Shown here one piece after another: positions 47,501 through 58,295 of a stretch of 64,000 nucleotides of DNA; the first letter of the stretch is position 1, and every line of letters starts with the position of its first letter. Source of the stretch: Arachnopeziza araneosa (taxonomy: Eukaryota; Ascomycota; Leotiomycetes; Helotiales; Arachnopezizaceae); the NCBI GenBank assembly GCA_003988855.1, contig QYAI01000007.1, positions 124,001-188,000 of the forward strand, written 5' to 3'. Position numbers and translations under genes: made by a program. The notes under the pieces were generated by a model. That model did no database searches. It was not told the DNA's origin and was given only the letters and a program-made list of their open reading frames with translations.

Positions 47501-48622
47501 CAACTAGAAGATAAGAACATGACTCTCTACTTGTTCTTTTACATCAGCGCTTTATGGAAAGGCGAGGGTATTGTGGAGCCTCAAGGAGAGACTAGAGATC
47601 GATTGGTTCTGGAGAGTAAGACCATGGTTGACAATTTTGCTGATTTGACAGTCCATCTCTTTGCCCTTTATGATCGGGAACTGTTGATGAGTTTCCTAAA
47701 ACATTCGACGCTCTATACATTTGAAAAAGTAAGTACTAATTGAAACACCGTCATACTCGTACTAACAATTATTCAGGCAACGCAAGAATGCGAAGAGCTA
47801 GATTACATCCCTGAATTGGTCTATCTTTTTTCCAAGACTGGCCAACCTAAACGGGCGCTGTACCTGATCATCGACCGACTAGCCGATGTCTCCCAAGCAA
47901 TTGCCTTTGCGAAAGAGCAAAATGATCCGGATTTGTGGGAAGACCTCCTAAAATACTCGATGGATAAACCACGATTCATTCGTGGCCTCCTTGAAGAAGT
48001 TGGTACAGCTATAAACCCAATTACCCTTGTCCGTCGCATCCCCGAAGGTCTTGAGATCCAAGGCCTGCGAGAAGGTCTCAGCCGTATGATCAAAGAACAC
48101 GAAATCCAGCACAGTATTAGTTTTGGTGTTGCCAAAGTGCTGAGAGGTGAAGTTGCAATGGCGCAAAACACACTCCGTTCTGGTCAACGAAAAGGCGTCA
48201 AATTTGATGTGATTTCCAAAGATGGTGCCGATCATCTTGACGTCGAGGCTTCAGATGTGCCGACTATTACCGTCGATACCACGCCTAAAGAAATTGTGAA
48301 AGAGTTCATCGAACACACCCATGATCCAGCGCCTCCTGAGCCTGGTCATTGCGTGGGTTGCCGTGAATCCTTTGTTGAAAACGAGAGCGAGACACTTGTT
48401 GGGTTCGCATGCGGACATGTGTGGCATCTCAGTCACTTACTCAGTTATCAGAATGAGACACCAGCTACACCTCCCGAGGTCGACTTAGATGAGAATGAGG
48501 AGTGGGAAATTATGCATAGCGTTGGCGCAAAGGTTACCCATGCAAGACTACTTAGGGATAAGATCCGGGATGGGTGTCCTGTGTGCAAACATTTTGATAA
48601 GCGGGGGACCGATATCGAGTAA
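44586..48622 (+). CDS. VPS41: Vacuolar protein sorting protein Vps41 (HOPS subunit)
   Basis: Five exons, 44586..44819, 44877..44903, 44954..45951, 45997..47728 and 47777..48622, giving 1278 aa. An acidic N-terminus (EDTEDDEDEEEDEPKLKY) precedes a WD-type propeller: FVGTHIGIIHVLSL, YIATSSIDGNVCVQSL, TYVSGGLAGNLVLTVGG and EGTISTIKWSLSGRYVVWVNEHGIKIM. The clathrin-repeat alpha-solenoid spans about residues 620-1100 (for example SPYDCILATKRDLSDHLSWLLEHEQNQEAWELLDEHPEV). The C-terminus has a RING-H2-like zinc module (CVGC ... CGHVWHLSH ... CPVCKHF). Vps41 is the Ypt7/Rab7-binding subunit of the HOPS tether for vacuole fusion and AP-3 vesicle docking. The second exon is only 27 bases. Insertions rich in Ser/Thr in the propeller loops (around TGSSSTSTTTGTAAATASG) look like normal disordered loops. 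Confidence 0.93.
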
Positions 48623-48687
48623 AATATTGTAATATGAACATTTAGCAGCGAATTGATGACTTCGGTTCATATCATATGCACGATCAA

Positions 48688-50347
48688 CTAGATTGTAGTG
48701 ATCCTAGAAATCCCAACATCAACATCATCAAACTTGGGGCTCTTCCCATTGACATACAACCAAAGCCTGCTCAAATCCTTCACCCTAAACCCCGCCTTCT
48801 CATCCTCATTCTCAACCTCCTGGCTAGTCGATGTCGTGAACCCCTTCCCGGCCCCGAATCCACCCAAACCTGTCCCAACCGGACTGAAATCCCTTAACAA
48901 CACTCCCTCCTCGGACCCGTCAAGCGGCGTTCCATGTGTGCCGAGATACGACGTCTCCCAGCTCTCGCGCTCGTCGTCCTTCTCGCCCGTCTGGCCCATC
49001 TCCAGGACCGAGTTCATGAACTCGTTCCCCGCCTCGTCGGCGCCCACGTAGCCAGACTGACCGATGCCGCCGAGCACCTTGCCAGATCTTCTCCAGAAGA
49101 ACAGCGGGTTGGTCGAAGTCGGTTTGGATGAGGCGTCTGGGGGGCAGGGGGACAGCGAAAACATGTTGTCGAGATAGTGCTGGCAGAATTGGTGGCCCTT
49201 CCCGGGTCGTTCGAATACTCGTCCCATGTAGCGAGGTGCCGATGGTGAATCGGTCGAGGACCCAGTAGATGCGTAGTGCAATACTCCCCAGCGAGCCACG
49301 AAATCACTGGTGTGCGCGTAGTGTTCAATGTACCTGATCGTCTTCCCCGAGTAAGATTGTTGGTGTGAGGTCCGAGGTAGGACTCTCCCGTCGCCATTTA
49401 CAGTCATGGGGAGGGGATCGTGGTAGTGAAGCGATGTGTTGGTTTTGGTTGTGAAAGGCGCAGAGGGGTTTTTCAAAGCAGCGGCTTGAGAAACCAGATG
49501 TAAATGTGGATTGTTGAAGTGGTTTGCTGCACAGCCGAAGGTGTAGACTTCCAGCTTTGCGAGGAGGTCTTGAGGGACTTCTTGGAGAAGCCAGTCGATG
49601 ATCATCCCCCCTTCGATGCCGCCTTGCGAATGTAGAATGAATACTACTTTGGTGAGGGATTCGTCGTAGAGGGTTTCTTTGACGACTTGATAGCATTCAC
49701 GAATATCATTTGTAGCATAATTGAAATTGCGCTGGATTAGACATTGAACAACGTCGAATATTATACCGTTAGTTTTGTTGTGGACGCCTAGGACCGGACG
49801 ACCAAATGTGAGGGCGAGACGATCGACGTTGGCTTGGAGCCAAGTCTTGCTGTTGACGGTCAGCTGATCCAAAAGGTAGGCAGGTATGATAGGAAGCATA
49901 CCCAACTGCTACGCCATTCAAAAATATCCACTGCTCGTGCTCATGCCCTTTTTGACTAGCATACAATGGATTGCTCGGTATCCTCATCTTGCTTCCATTG
50001 AGAAGGTAACAGATGCCCTCATTCACAGCCCAGAACACACAGACTCCGAGTAGCACCCACCAGACTGGAAAAAAGACCCAAAAAGGAATGCTAAAAATAA
50101 ACGGCATTTGCATGAGAGTCAAGATCAGATGCAGGAACATGCTCCAAAGATTTCCCGGCGAAGGGTACAGTTCACATAATGACCCAGATTTAAGGGGTGA
50201 GACGGGCCAGACGATGAATGGGAGGAAGAGGTAAAACCCAAATGCCGAAAGGATATCTGAACGCAAGAGCTTTCCTGGCGAGCCTGTGTACGATAAAGGA
50301 GACGTAGTTTTGGAGCCGATCTGGGAGCCATAGAATTTCGTCGTCAT
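48688..50347 (-). CDS. Membrane protein with alpha/beta-hydrolase-like HSQGG motif
   Basis: Two exons on the minus strand, 50347..49902 and 49849..48688, giving 535 aa. The N-terminal 140 residues hold two to three membrane helices (SAFGFYLFLPFIVWPVSPL, FLHLILTLMQMPFIFSIPFW, VWWVLLGVCVFWAVNEGICYLL). After WIFLNGVAVG, joined by a GTATGC-donor intron to KTWLQANVDRLALTFGRPV, comes a hydrolase-like region with VFILHSQGGIEGGMIIDWLL, the nucleophile-elbow-like Ser in H-S-Q-G. The residue before the elbow is Leu rather than the usual Gly. Further conserved blocks are LEVYTFGCAANHFNNP, RYIEHYAHTSDFVARWGVLHY and GHQFCQHYLDNMF, where candidate acid and His residues lie. A disordered acidic tail ends the protein. 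It is a fungal family without established activity as far as I recognise; lipase or esterase activity in an internal membrane is inferred. Confidence 0.7.
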
Positions 50348-50972
50348 CTTGGCTGGCCTCACCGATTCTTTTGGTATGGGAGAAGAAATTACAAGCGCTG
50401 ACAAGACAACAAGAAAGCAAGAGGGTATAATGAAGCCAAGAGCAGTGAAGACAAAACAGCAAAAGGAAATGTTTTATATGTAGACTGAGGAAGAGAATGC
50501 AGCCTGTTTGAAGTTGGGGCGGTGTTCTCGTGCCTCAGCTCGACGCCCAGGATGACAGCGGGAGGCGATCTGCCTGTGCTTGGCCAATCAGGGCGGGCCA
50601 ACAGGAGCTGAAATTGCTTACGTGGGATTGGGATCCAGCCATCACTATCCAAATCTTGAGTGTGTTGCACAACTTTGTGAGATGGAGGATGGCTGAAGAT
50701 GTCAGGAAGCATGTGGAACTTGCAGCGCCAGCGAGAAAGGTCATCGACACACGTGATGCAATCTGGCAGCCTGATGCTCTCAAATGATCCAGATTGTCAT
50801 CCGTCAACATTGACTTCTAAAACAGTTCTCAAAAAGGATATCAGTCATAAAAGTGCAAAATGACTCTTCTTGCACATTTCTTTCCATTCCTGTACTAAGG
50901 TTATAGGTAAGTTGTTCGAGAAGGCAACAATGTACCTCCGGAACGTGACAACCACAACTCCCTCCCGTCTTG
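50348..50972. other. Intergenic region
   Basis: About 625 bp containing the promoter of the hydrolase-like gene and the 3' flank of the secreted-protein gene. Overlapping short frames on both strands have no features. Confidence 0.5.
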
Positions 50973-51842
50973 TTAAAATTCACCTGCAGCCGAGTCATAA
51001 TTTGCATCGGCAATTCTGTTCACTGCATCATTTGGCCAATAGGCGTTACTAAGGAGCGTGCAATCTCCAGTCGCTCTTTTAAAGTTGACAATCTGACAGG
51101 TATCATCCGCAGCGCACAATTGAATGCAAGACTTGATACTGCTTGCAGTTTCTGTGGCAATGAAGGTAGTCTCATCCCAGTACCAGTATATGCCGCAAAA
51201 TGCCAACCAATAAGTATCGTCAATGGCAGAGTAGTAGCCGATGCCGAGTGAACTGCAAGTCGCAGCGTCTGTTTCAATAGAGACAATAGTCGTGGTGGAC
51301 AATGGTACGAAAATCGTTGATGTTGATGCGTAGGACGTTGTTTCAGTCACTCCCTGCAATGAAGGGAAGTGCCAGCAGGGCCTAGCTTCGCCAAGGCCTT
51401 GAAATGCCGTAGATTGCGTGTATTTACGTACCTGCGGGGCTGGCAAGGTGGTACTTTTCGTGAGCGTAATCGTCGTCGTCGCTGAAGTAGAGAGAAGGCA
51501 GGAGTAAGCCGAGCTAAGGCGTGACGATACAGGTAGACCTGCCTTTGACGTACACGAAGAAGCAAGGATTGAAGCGATGGGTGTGGCGGCGGCTCGTTTG
51601 TCAAATTGGGTCAGAGTAGTCGTTGCTGTCTGAAGAATTGAAGTATTAGTCCTCGTTATTCCCACATAGACAGTGACTGTGGGTGTAGTCAGTGTAATGC
51701 TCGCAGTAACCCCTAAAAGTCAACACAATCAGTTCTAAGGAGGATCTTAAGAATACCTACAGTTGGTCACAGTGATAGTTCCAGGGGTTTTGGAGATGTA
51801 GCTGGTACAGAAAGGCGTTGCGGAAGCAGCTTTATTTGCCAT
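50973..51842 (-). CDS. Ser/Thr-rich extracellular protein with Cys-containing C-terminal domain
   Basis: Three exon-like segments on the minus strand: from the ATG at 51842 to an intron with GTAGGT donor (about 51711-51763), then to an 84-base intron (51430-51347 region, GTACGT to TTGCAG), then to the stop at 50973. The middle is Thr/Ser-rich and includes KRAAATPIASILASSC and a SSAYSCLLST block seen in many fungal secreted proteins. The last 90 residues contain six Cys with SSIKSCIQLCAADDTCQIVNF, resembling a PAN/apple-type fold. No signal peptide precedes the modelled start; a hydrophobic stretch in an upstream frame (around 52030-52096) could be a signal exon but lacks an ATG that I can join. 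The 5' end is therefore uncertain, and the gene may be incomplete. It shares its central block with the protein at 53244. Confidence 0.5.
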
Positions 51843-53243
51843 AAGATTTTAGCAGTTATCAAGATTACATTGCGCTCTACCCTCGAGTTTTGCAAGAGCA
51901 TCGGAGGAGTCTGTCGGTAAAACGAACACAGAAGAAAAGGCCCAAAGTAGGGGGGAAAAACTTGATAGGGAGTGATCAACATTTTGCCAATGAAAGAATC
52001 CGGTAAAAACTGTAATTTCAGAAATTGTTGTGTTGAGTACGAAAGTTCAAGCGGACAAGCAAAAACGAGGAAGGCTATTGTTACGGTGAGTATCACCTGA
52101 CTTGGGACTAAAGGTGTATCGCCGGGACGAGTTAGGCGATACTTGCGATACTTGCGATAGGCACGATAACTTATGCTTTTGGCTTAAGATAGTCTATGTA
52201 AATAGAAGGTTTTGTCTCGAAGAGAGAAGAAAGGTGTGCTTAACTTCTAGTTACTTTGTATACTGCAACAATTGAATTAGTCTCTATTTCCCTACCTTGA
52301 GTATCCGGATATCAATACACCAGAGCTAGTCGTAACAGCTATGTTTAAATATACCACAGCGAATTATGGGATTGCTCTATTACTGTCGTCCTTCAACAAA
52401 GTGGTACGGTTTTCAATCCTGCTGTGCATCTCAGCAGCAAAAAGCCAGCCGCAACACGACTAGAATGGAAAGGGTAAACGCCTCACTGCGCTGTAGACGT
52501 GCTCGAGTGCTTTCGGATAACCCCCATTGGACACACGGCGAATTTACATTTTGCAGTGCACACCTGGCTGAGACCAAGGCGTAACGAAAGAGATTCTGCT
52601 TTGAAATGTATCCTAGAATTGAAGAATAGCCGTTTTGGAAATCAATAGCGGGGATCCAGAATGGAATTTAGCGGCTGGGCTGGAAAGAGAACGCTAAAGA
52701 CCTCCGCAACTTGTAAGATGAATCTCGAAGATCACAATAGGTGCCGCTTATATGCGATGTCAATAAGAAAAGTAAAATACTTTGGCGCAAATGATCCCGA
52801 GCAATTGTTTGGACTGAGTAACATCATGCGAAGGAGGTAGTTGAGGAGAGAAAAAATATCATAATTGATGATGCCTGACCAAGAACCCTTAACTAGGTAG
52901 TGGAGACAATAGCGACAAAGGGACCATGCCCCTGCCTTAGCGAGATCTTTCCGCTTCTAGAGGGACACTATTGACATTTCGGAGGGAACACTTCAACACT
53001 TTGGCGTTGCTGACAGAATATCGGATGGAAACACCGAAAAACCAAGACCTTCCAAGGAGCTTAAATGCTTGGTATGGGTCTGTCAAGTCTTCCTTAATCT
53101 CGAACCATTTCATGTTCGAGGCTCTTCGTACCTAGCTATAGTTGAAATAGACCCTTATTGTAAGTGTTCGCTGCTGTTTCTGCATTTCCCGCGCCGTCAT
53201 TATTTCCCTTACCTTTCTTACTGTCCTTACCATACCATTCGCA
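51843..53243. other. Intergenic region between two secreted-protein genes
   Basis: About 1.4 kb between divergent relatives. A hydrophobic minus-strand frame near 52030-52096 may be a lost signal-peptide segment. Three near-identical ACTTGCGATA-like units occur near 52136-52160. No other gene was recognised. Confidence 0.45.
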
Positions 53244-53900
53244 ATGAAGTCCATCATTATTTTTGTCAGCGTCATAGTGATGCTGGTAACTGCAAACTCA
53301 CTGCAGCCACGAGCGCCACGGGCATCACCAGGCTGTATTCCAGACAATTGCCTCAGAGCTCTTACCGTCTCAAATTCCAATTTGAAAACAATGCGCTCTG
53401 CTTTCGCGATATCGGAATGTTCAACGCTCTTATCAACCAAAACGTCAACAGTGACGATTGTTCCAACCATGTAAGCATAGCAGATGGTATTCCTATCTAG
53501 AATCGAAACTAAGAAGGCCAGAACGCTGTATAATACCATCACTAGAACGGTTCCTGGGACATCTACTACGACTACAACTAATCTTGCTTCAACGATATCC
53601 GAAACTGCAGGAGTCCCCAATAAGCGATCCAATGAGCGCCGAAGTAGCACTATCCCCTTTCAAGTACCCACATACGCTTCACCTTGCTCGAACGTAGCTC
53701 GCTTCTCATCCGCCCGTTCCTGTGCGTTCAGGCAGTCAACGGTGACTGTTTCCACCACAGCAGCAGCCGTAGTAAGTCTAACTAATCAGATCTAATCCAA
53801 TTCCGTCTAATCTAACTCAGTCATCCACAATCACCGTGACAGCGACGAGTACCACCAGTAATACGGTGGCAACGGCTACCGCATTCCCGGTAGCGAACTA
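53244..53900 (+). CDS. Secreted Ser/Thr-rich protein
   Basis: The ATG at 53244 starts a strong signal peptide (MKSIIIFVSVIVMLVTANS), then CIPDNCLRALT and ISECSTLLSTKTST, a small Cys domain of fungal secreted proteins. The same reading frame continues from about 53484 with TRTVPGTSTTTTT, VPTYASPCSNVARFSSARSC and a Thr-rich tail; an intron 53773-53820 (GTAAGT to CTCAG) leads to the stop near 53900. Between the two parts lie TAA and TAG codons in the same frame at 53472-53480. A GT-AG pair there would be only 30 bases, too short for a normal intron; a 63-base alternative starting GTGACG is possible. So either the first intron is atypical or the gene is broken. It is related to the protein on the other strand at 50973-51842. 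Confidence 0.5.
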
Positions 53901-55443
53901 AATACTCAAAAATGCTGATTTTGAACTTCCTTCTAGTTCGAACACCTGGTTTTGGAACCAATGGCCTTTTGAAAGTAACATTAGATAAGAAGAAAATAAT
54001 AAGTCGAGGTTTCAGTGGGCTACAAATTCTTAAAACAGTGTTGTCTTCTAAGCAGAAACCCTCAATTATAAAAGATGCTCTCCAATATCAACATCCTGTG
54101 ATCCTAATTTGCCGGAGCAACAGTTCATACCTACATCTCCTTACTCGAAATCAACACGTGTACTTATTCAAAATCAATCAAGAAAATGATCAAGAAATCT
54201 CAAGTGGAGCACTCACAAAACAAAAGGTCAAATAGATCTTGTCCGCAAAAAAGAAGTTATCCACGGCTTGCCTCTGCAACCATTCGATCTCGCTAGCATA
54301 TCATCTTAAGCCGAGTTACCTCGAACAGGACTACTGAAGGAAGCCTGAACCACTTAACAGGTGGCACTCGAGATTTTTATTAGCATTAAATTAATTATCG
54401 AGTTATGATCCAGTGATCAATCAACAATGAGTTTGTGACAGAAATGCGTAGCTAAAATGATATGGGCCGTTGGAGGGCAATGGCAGAAAAACGAATTAGG
54501 AGGCGGTAATACTTAAACACCCCAATTGAGAAAAGTTCTCAGCCAACCTGCTATTTATTCCCCGTCGTGTCACCTCGTCTACTACAATTGGTCAAGCCTT
54601 GTCTGAACCTGAGGTTCTGGAAACTACATCGGCGGACTCTGCTCAATGATTACAGTCCGAATATAATATCACTCAATCAGTCTCTGGACGAGAAATCTGG
54701 TATGTGCTCTATTTGTGGTGGGAAAACTCTGAAGGAGGAAGCGAGGGGCGAGCTCGTGGCTCCTAAATACTACCGCTAGCTAGTGTGGCTAGTGTAGTGA
54801 GTGCCTGAGGCCACACCACCGAAATTGCTTAGTTACAAGAAATTGATGCTGTCATCTTGGACCTTCAGCTGAATACAGTCCACCAGCATTATCATGTCTG
54901 AGACGGCAATCTTTCTCACTCATACGAGTGACCTTCCAATATGACTTGAGAGATTTACCCTCGTCGGCCGGCTGTCTTCACATCGATTCTCAGAAGAGCG
55001 CGATATCGGGATCCAAACCAACCCCGAAATCGACCTCCAAGATGCCCAGGCCCTCAGGCTCGTTATGCAGCTCCTCCACCATATGAGTGACAGGGCGATA
55101 AGAGCGACGCTATATGAAGCTAGAGTGCAGTACCTAAAGTAGTGTACGTTGTACTTTGCTGGCCGGACCACCCTATCACCAGCCAGCCGGCCGTTCTAGG
55201 CTCTTCACTTGGTGGCTTGCACCATCTTATGAGTAAAAGCAACTGAGTAACAAGTACCGATAAGGCAAAAACATTTCCAATGTAACGTCGTCTACGCAAG
55301 CCACAACTGTCAACGCAGCTTATTCCTATTCTAGATTTGTACTCCGTTCAGCAGTCAAGGATGCATACCTTACAAATAACCATGAGGGCTGTCGCGATCT
55401 GTTGTAGCAATGCCTGCTTCACTTTCTTGTCGCAACCGCCAAC
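53901..55443. other. Intergenic region upstream of the oxoamine synthase
   Basis: About 1.5 kb with several stop-rich stretches. One exon-like frame at 54951-55142 (plus strand, preceded by an AG and ending in TAG) has protein-like composition and is discussed in the findings. Otherwise only weak frames are present. Confidence 0.45.
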
Positions 55444-58196
55444 ATGAAGGACGATATTCTCTCCACGGTAACAGAATTACAGATGAGCGAAAGGAAACTG
55501 CGCGGCCTACCAGGTTCGAAAGACAAGAAATCCAAGCGGGCTTCGAAAAGCTTGTTTTCCATGAAAAATCAATCTCTGAGCTCGCAAATTAGTGATACAG
55601 TTTTCGTGCTCAGGTATATCATTTCATCCGCCAAGAGATCTCAATCACCATCGCTATTTGCAAAGCAATACATCTTGCAACCAATTTTCAAGAATGATCT
55701 TTTCGTTATCAGTTTTGGACTACCTGCCTTGTCCGCCACACCACGGGTTCTTGATGCTCCGCCTGGTACTCGGTCTAACGCTAGCACCTGGACTTACCAT
55801 GGCGAACGGACAGCTGTAGCTCGTAAGGGAATGTTGAATGTAGCCAGTTATAACTACCTTGGTTTTGTAGACTTGGAACACAACACGAGAAATCTTCTGG
55901 AGCATGCTGTGAGGGAACTTCCTTTTGCCAATGACGAACAAGGCCGTAATCAAAGGCTAGAGGAAGCTATGAAAAGCGAATTACGAGAGTTTATGGGCTT
56001 CAAAGGATGCGAACTTACACCTAGCGGTTACGCAATCAATCTTGTCGCCTTTCCTGCAATGGCTGCAAACGGAATGGCAAAGCAGGATGGCCCACCGAAT
56101 GAGTGCACAATTTTCTTAATGGATTCGGAGAGCCATTCCAGCATGTTCATGGGCGCTTTCATAGCATCTGCTTTTGGCCAGGGGAAAGTTATTAAATTTC
56201 AGCACAATGATGTGCAAGATTTGACTTCGAGGCTGCAAACGATATATGAGCAAGAATCGACCGAAGTGTCTAGGCACTCAAGGAAAAATGTCTGGGTTTG
56301 CATTGAGGGTATGTACAGCATGGACGGGACACTTCCACCATTGAAAGACATTGTCATGTTGAAACGAAAGTACGGGTTTCGAATCTACATTGATGAAGCG
56401 CACTCTTTCTTGGCCATAGGTCGCAATGGCCGGGGAGTGGTAGAGTATTTTGGTGACAGTGAAGTTGGCAGTGTGTCAATGCAAGATATCGATATGATGG
56501 GTGGGACAATATCCAAGTCTATGTCATCTGTAGGTGGCTTTGTTCTTTCATCCGAGGATTTGAGAGATGCCATCGAATCCAGAGCCTCTGAGATGCGTGC
56601 TTCTCGCGGACCATCTATCCCAACCCTTTCTCTCATTCGATCACTTCAGATTCTTAGGAAGCCAAGGCTCGTAGCTCAGCGTCTCGCTCACCTGCGATTA
56701 ACCGCCACTTATATTGTTGACGTTTTGGAAGTAAAAGGCTACACAATTTCTGCTACCAAAGGTAGCCCCTTGATTGCTATTATTGTCGATAGTGTGGACA
56801 GAGTAATATCTTTCCTCAGGGTTGGGAGAGAAATCGGCCTGATCTGCTGTGGAGCAGCCTACCCAGCAGCGCCTCGGGGAGCTCCAAGAGTGAGGCTTAG
56901 TGTCAGCGGAGCCCACACTTGGGATGATGTCCACGAACTTTTGCGATTAATTGATCAAATTGCTCTGATTGTTGGAATCAAGGGTTTAAATATTGCAAGA
57001 GGTCTTTCTGCTCCACAGCAATCATCGGATAAGGATATCGCGTCCAATTCCTCAATTGCTGTTGACGACACGGACTATGCCAGCGAATCTGACAAGATTG
57101 ACGCCTCAATTTTAGCAATTTGTCCTCCATCGGTCAATGAAGAGAGCCCGGAAGAAAGTTCTATTCGTGCTGCGGGACTGTCAGCGCTCACCAAGTATAA
57201 TCTCGGTGCTTCGGGACCTCGCTGGATGTACGGCACCTTTGCCAAGCACCTTGAGCTTGAAGAGCTACTCAATTCCTCGATTAAATCTCTCATTCAAACT
57301 TCTATATCTCCCGAAGTTTCAATAGAGCAGATTCAGACAACTTTGTTTACAGATACCCGAGTAGGCATCATGTCAATAATTTCAACTGCAATGGAAGGCT
57401 TGACTAGACCGCGAACGAAAAATGGAGAGAAACATCTCATTTTGCTGCCGAAATCATCGGGACTCGAAATAAAAGAAGGCGCTGCAGCATCCCAACCAGA
57501 TCAGAGCAAATGCGTCAAATGGTATGAAACTTCAGGCAAAAATGGGAATGAGAGCGAAGATAGTCTATCAAGAATCTTGGCCGATGAGTTCACCCGGCCA
57601 GAGAAGACACATTTGACAATGCATCTCGACGCAGGTCTTCTTGCTGGATTCTATGAACCTACTGAAATCAACATATATTCGCCTGGAACGTTGATTGAGT
57701 GTTTATCACCACTAACCATTTTCAGAGATCGGTGTCCTCTTTCTATGACCCTCATACTCAACGATCCGCAGATGTTTGCTTCCAATTTTACATCCACACG
57801 TGGACTCATTTCCGCGCTCGAAAGTATATTTCCAACTATCTTCAGTATCAACTCTTCCATACGTATTCTGTTTTTTGGCTCGTTCGAGACCCTACCCCAC
57901 CTCCCAGGACTTCAAGGTGCATTCTGTACAGGATCAAAGCATTTGGTAGAAAAGGTGCAATTTCTGGGACAAGGTGTAATGGTGAGCAACCCTATACTCT
58001 GTCACCTTTATTCTTCATGAATCGTGACTCAAGCGACCCACTAAATACAACTCTATTTACGGGATCTTCCTCCTTAACTTCTAGAACAAATTACAACAGA
58101 AATATGCTAACTCTCGGGCTGTAGTACACGGCGATGATGCCACCTGTGACTGCAGCATTGGCGGAAGAGGGCCTCAGGACAATTCTTAAGCTATAA
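55444..58196 (+). CDS. Two-domain alpha-oxoamine synthase (fused LCB2-like and LCB1-like)
   Basis: Two exons, 55444..57981 and 58125..58196, giving 869 aa. Domain 1 (about residues 100-510) is a PLP-dependent alpha-oxoamine synthase close to the serine palmitoyltransferase LCB2 type: VASYNYLGF, VWVCIEGMYSMDG, YIDEAHSFLAIG (PLP-binding Asp317, His320), GGTISKSMSSVGGFVLSS with catalytic Lys358, and PRVRLSVSGAHT. Domain 2 (about 580-869) restarts with SALTKYNLGASGPRWMYGTF and contains GAFCTGSKHLVEKVQFLGQG, the LCB1-type region that normally lacks the catalytic Lys. The second exon restores an LCB1-like helix but stops where LCB1 has roughly 100 more residues. Such fused enzymes release long-chain polyketides by condensing them with an amino acid in sphinganine-analogue pathways, for example the FUM8 type; substrate and product here are unknown. 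A membrane-associated N-terminus is likely. No PKS is nearby. Confidence 0.8.
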
Positions 58197-58295
58197 AATA
58201 TGTCACACATATCCTTTGTGTTCCAATTTCCGCATTTAGAGATCCATCAGCTAGAGTAGAGAGGGCTTTGATGCAATCGGGACAAGTTATTTGCC

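Noticed and set aside
51767..52096. Minus-strand frame starting with a signal-peptide-like stretch
   Set aside because: It begins at GTG, not ATG, and no clean splice joins it to the secreted-protein gene; kept only as a possibility in that entry.
53912..54235. 107-codon plus-strand frame after the secreted-protein gene
   Set aside because: AT-rich, no signal peptide, no motif and no splice partner.
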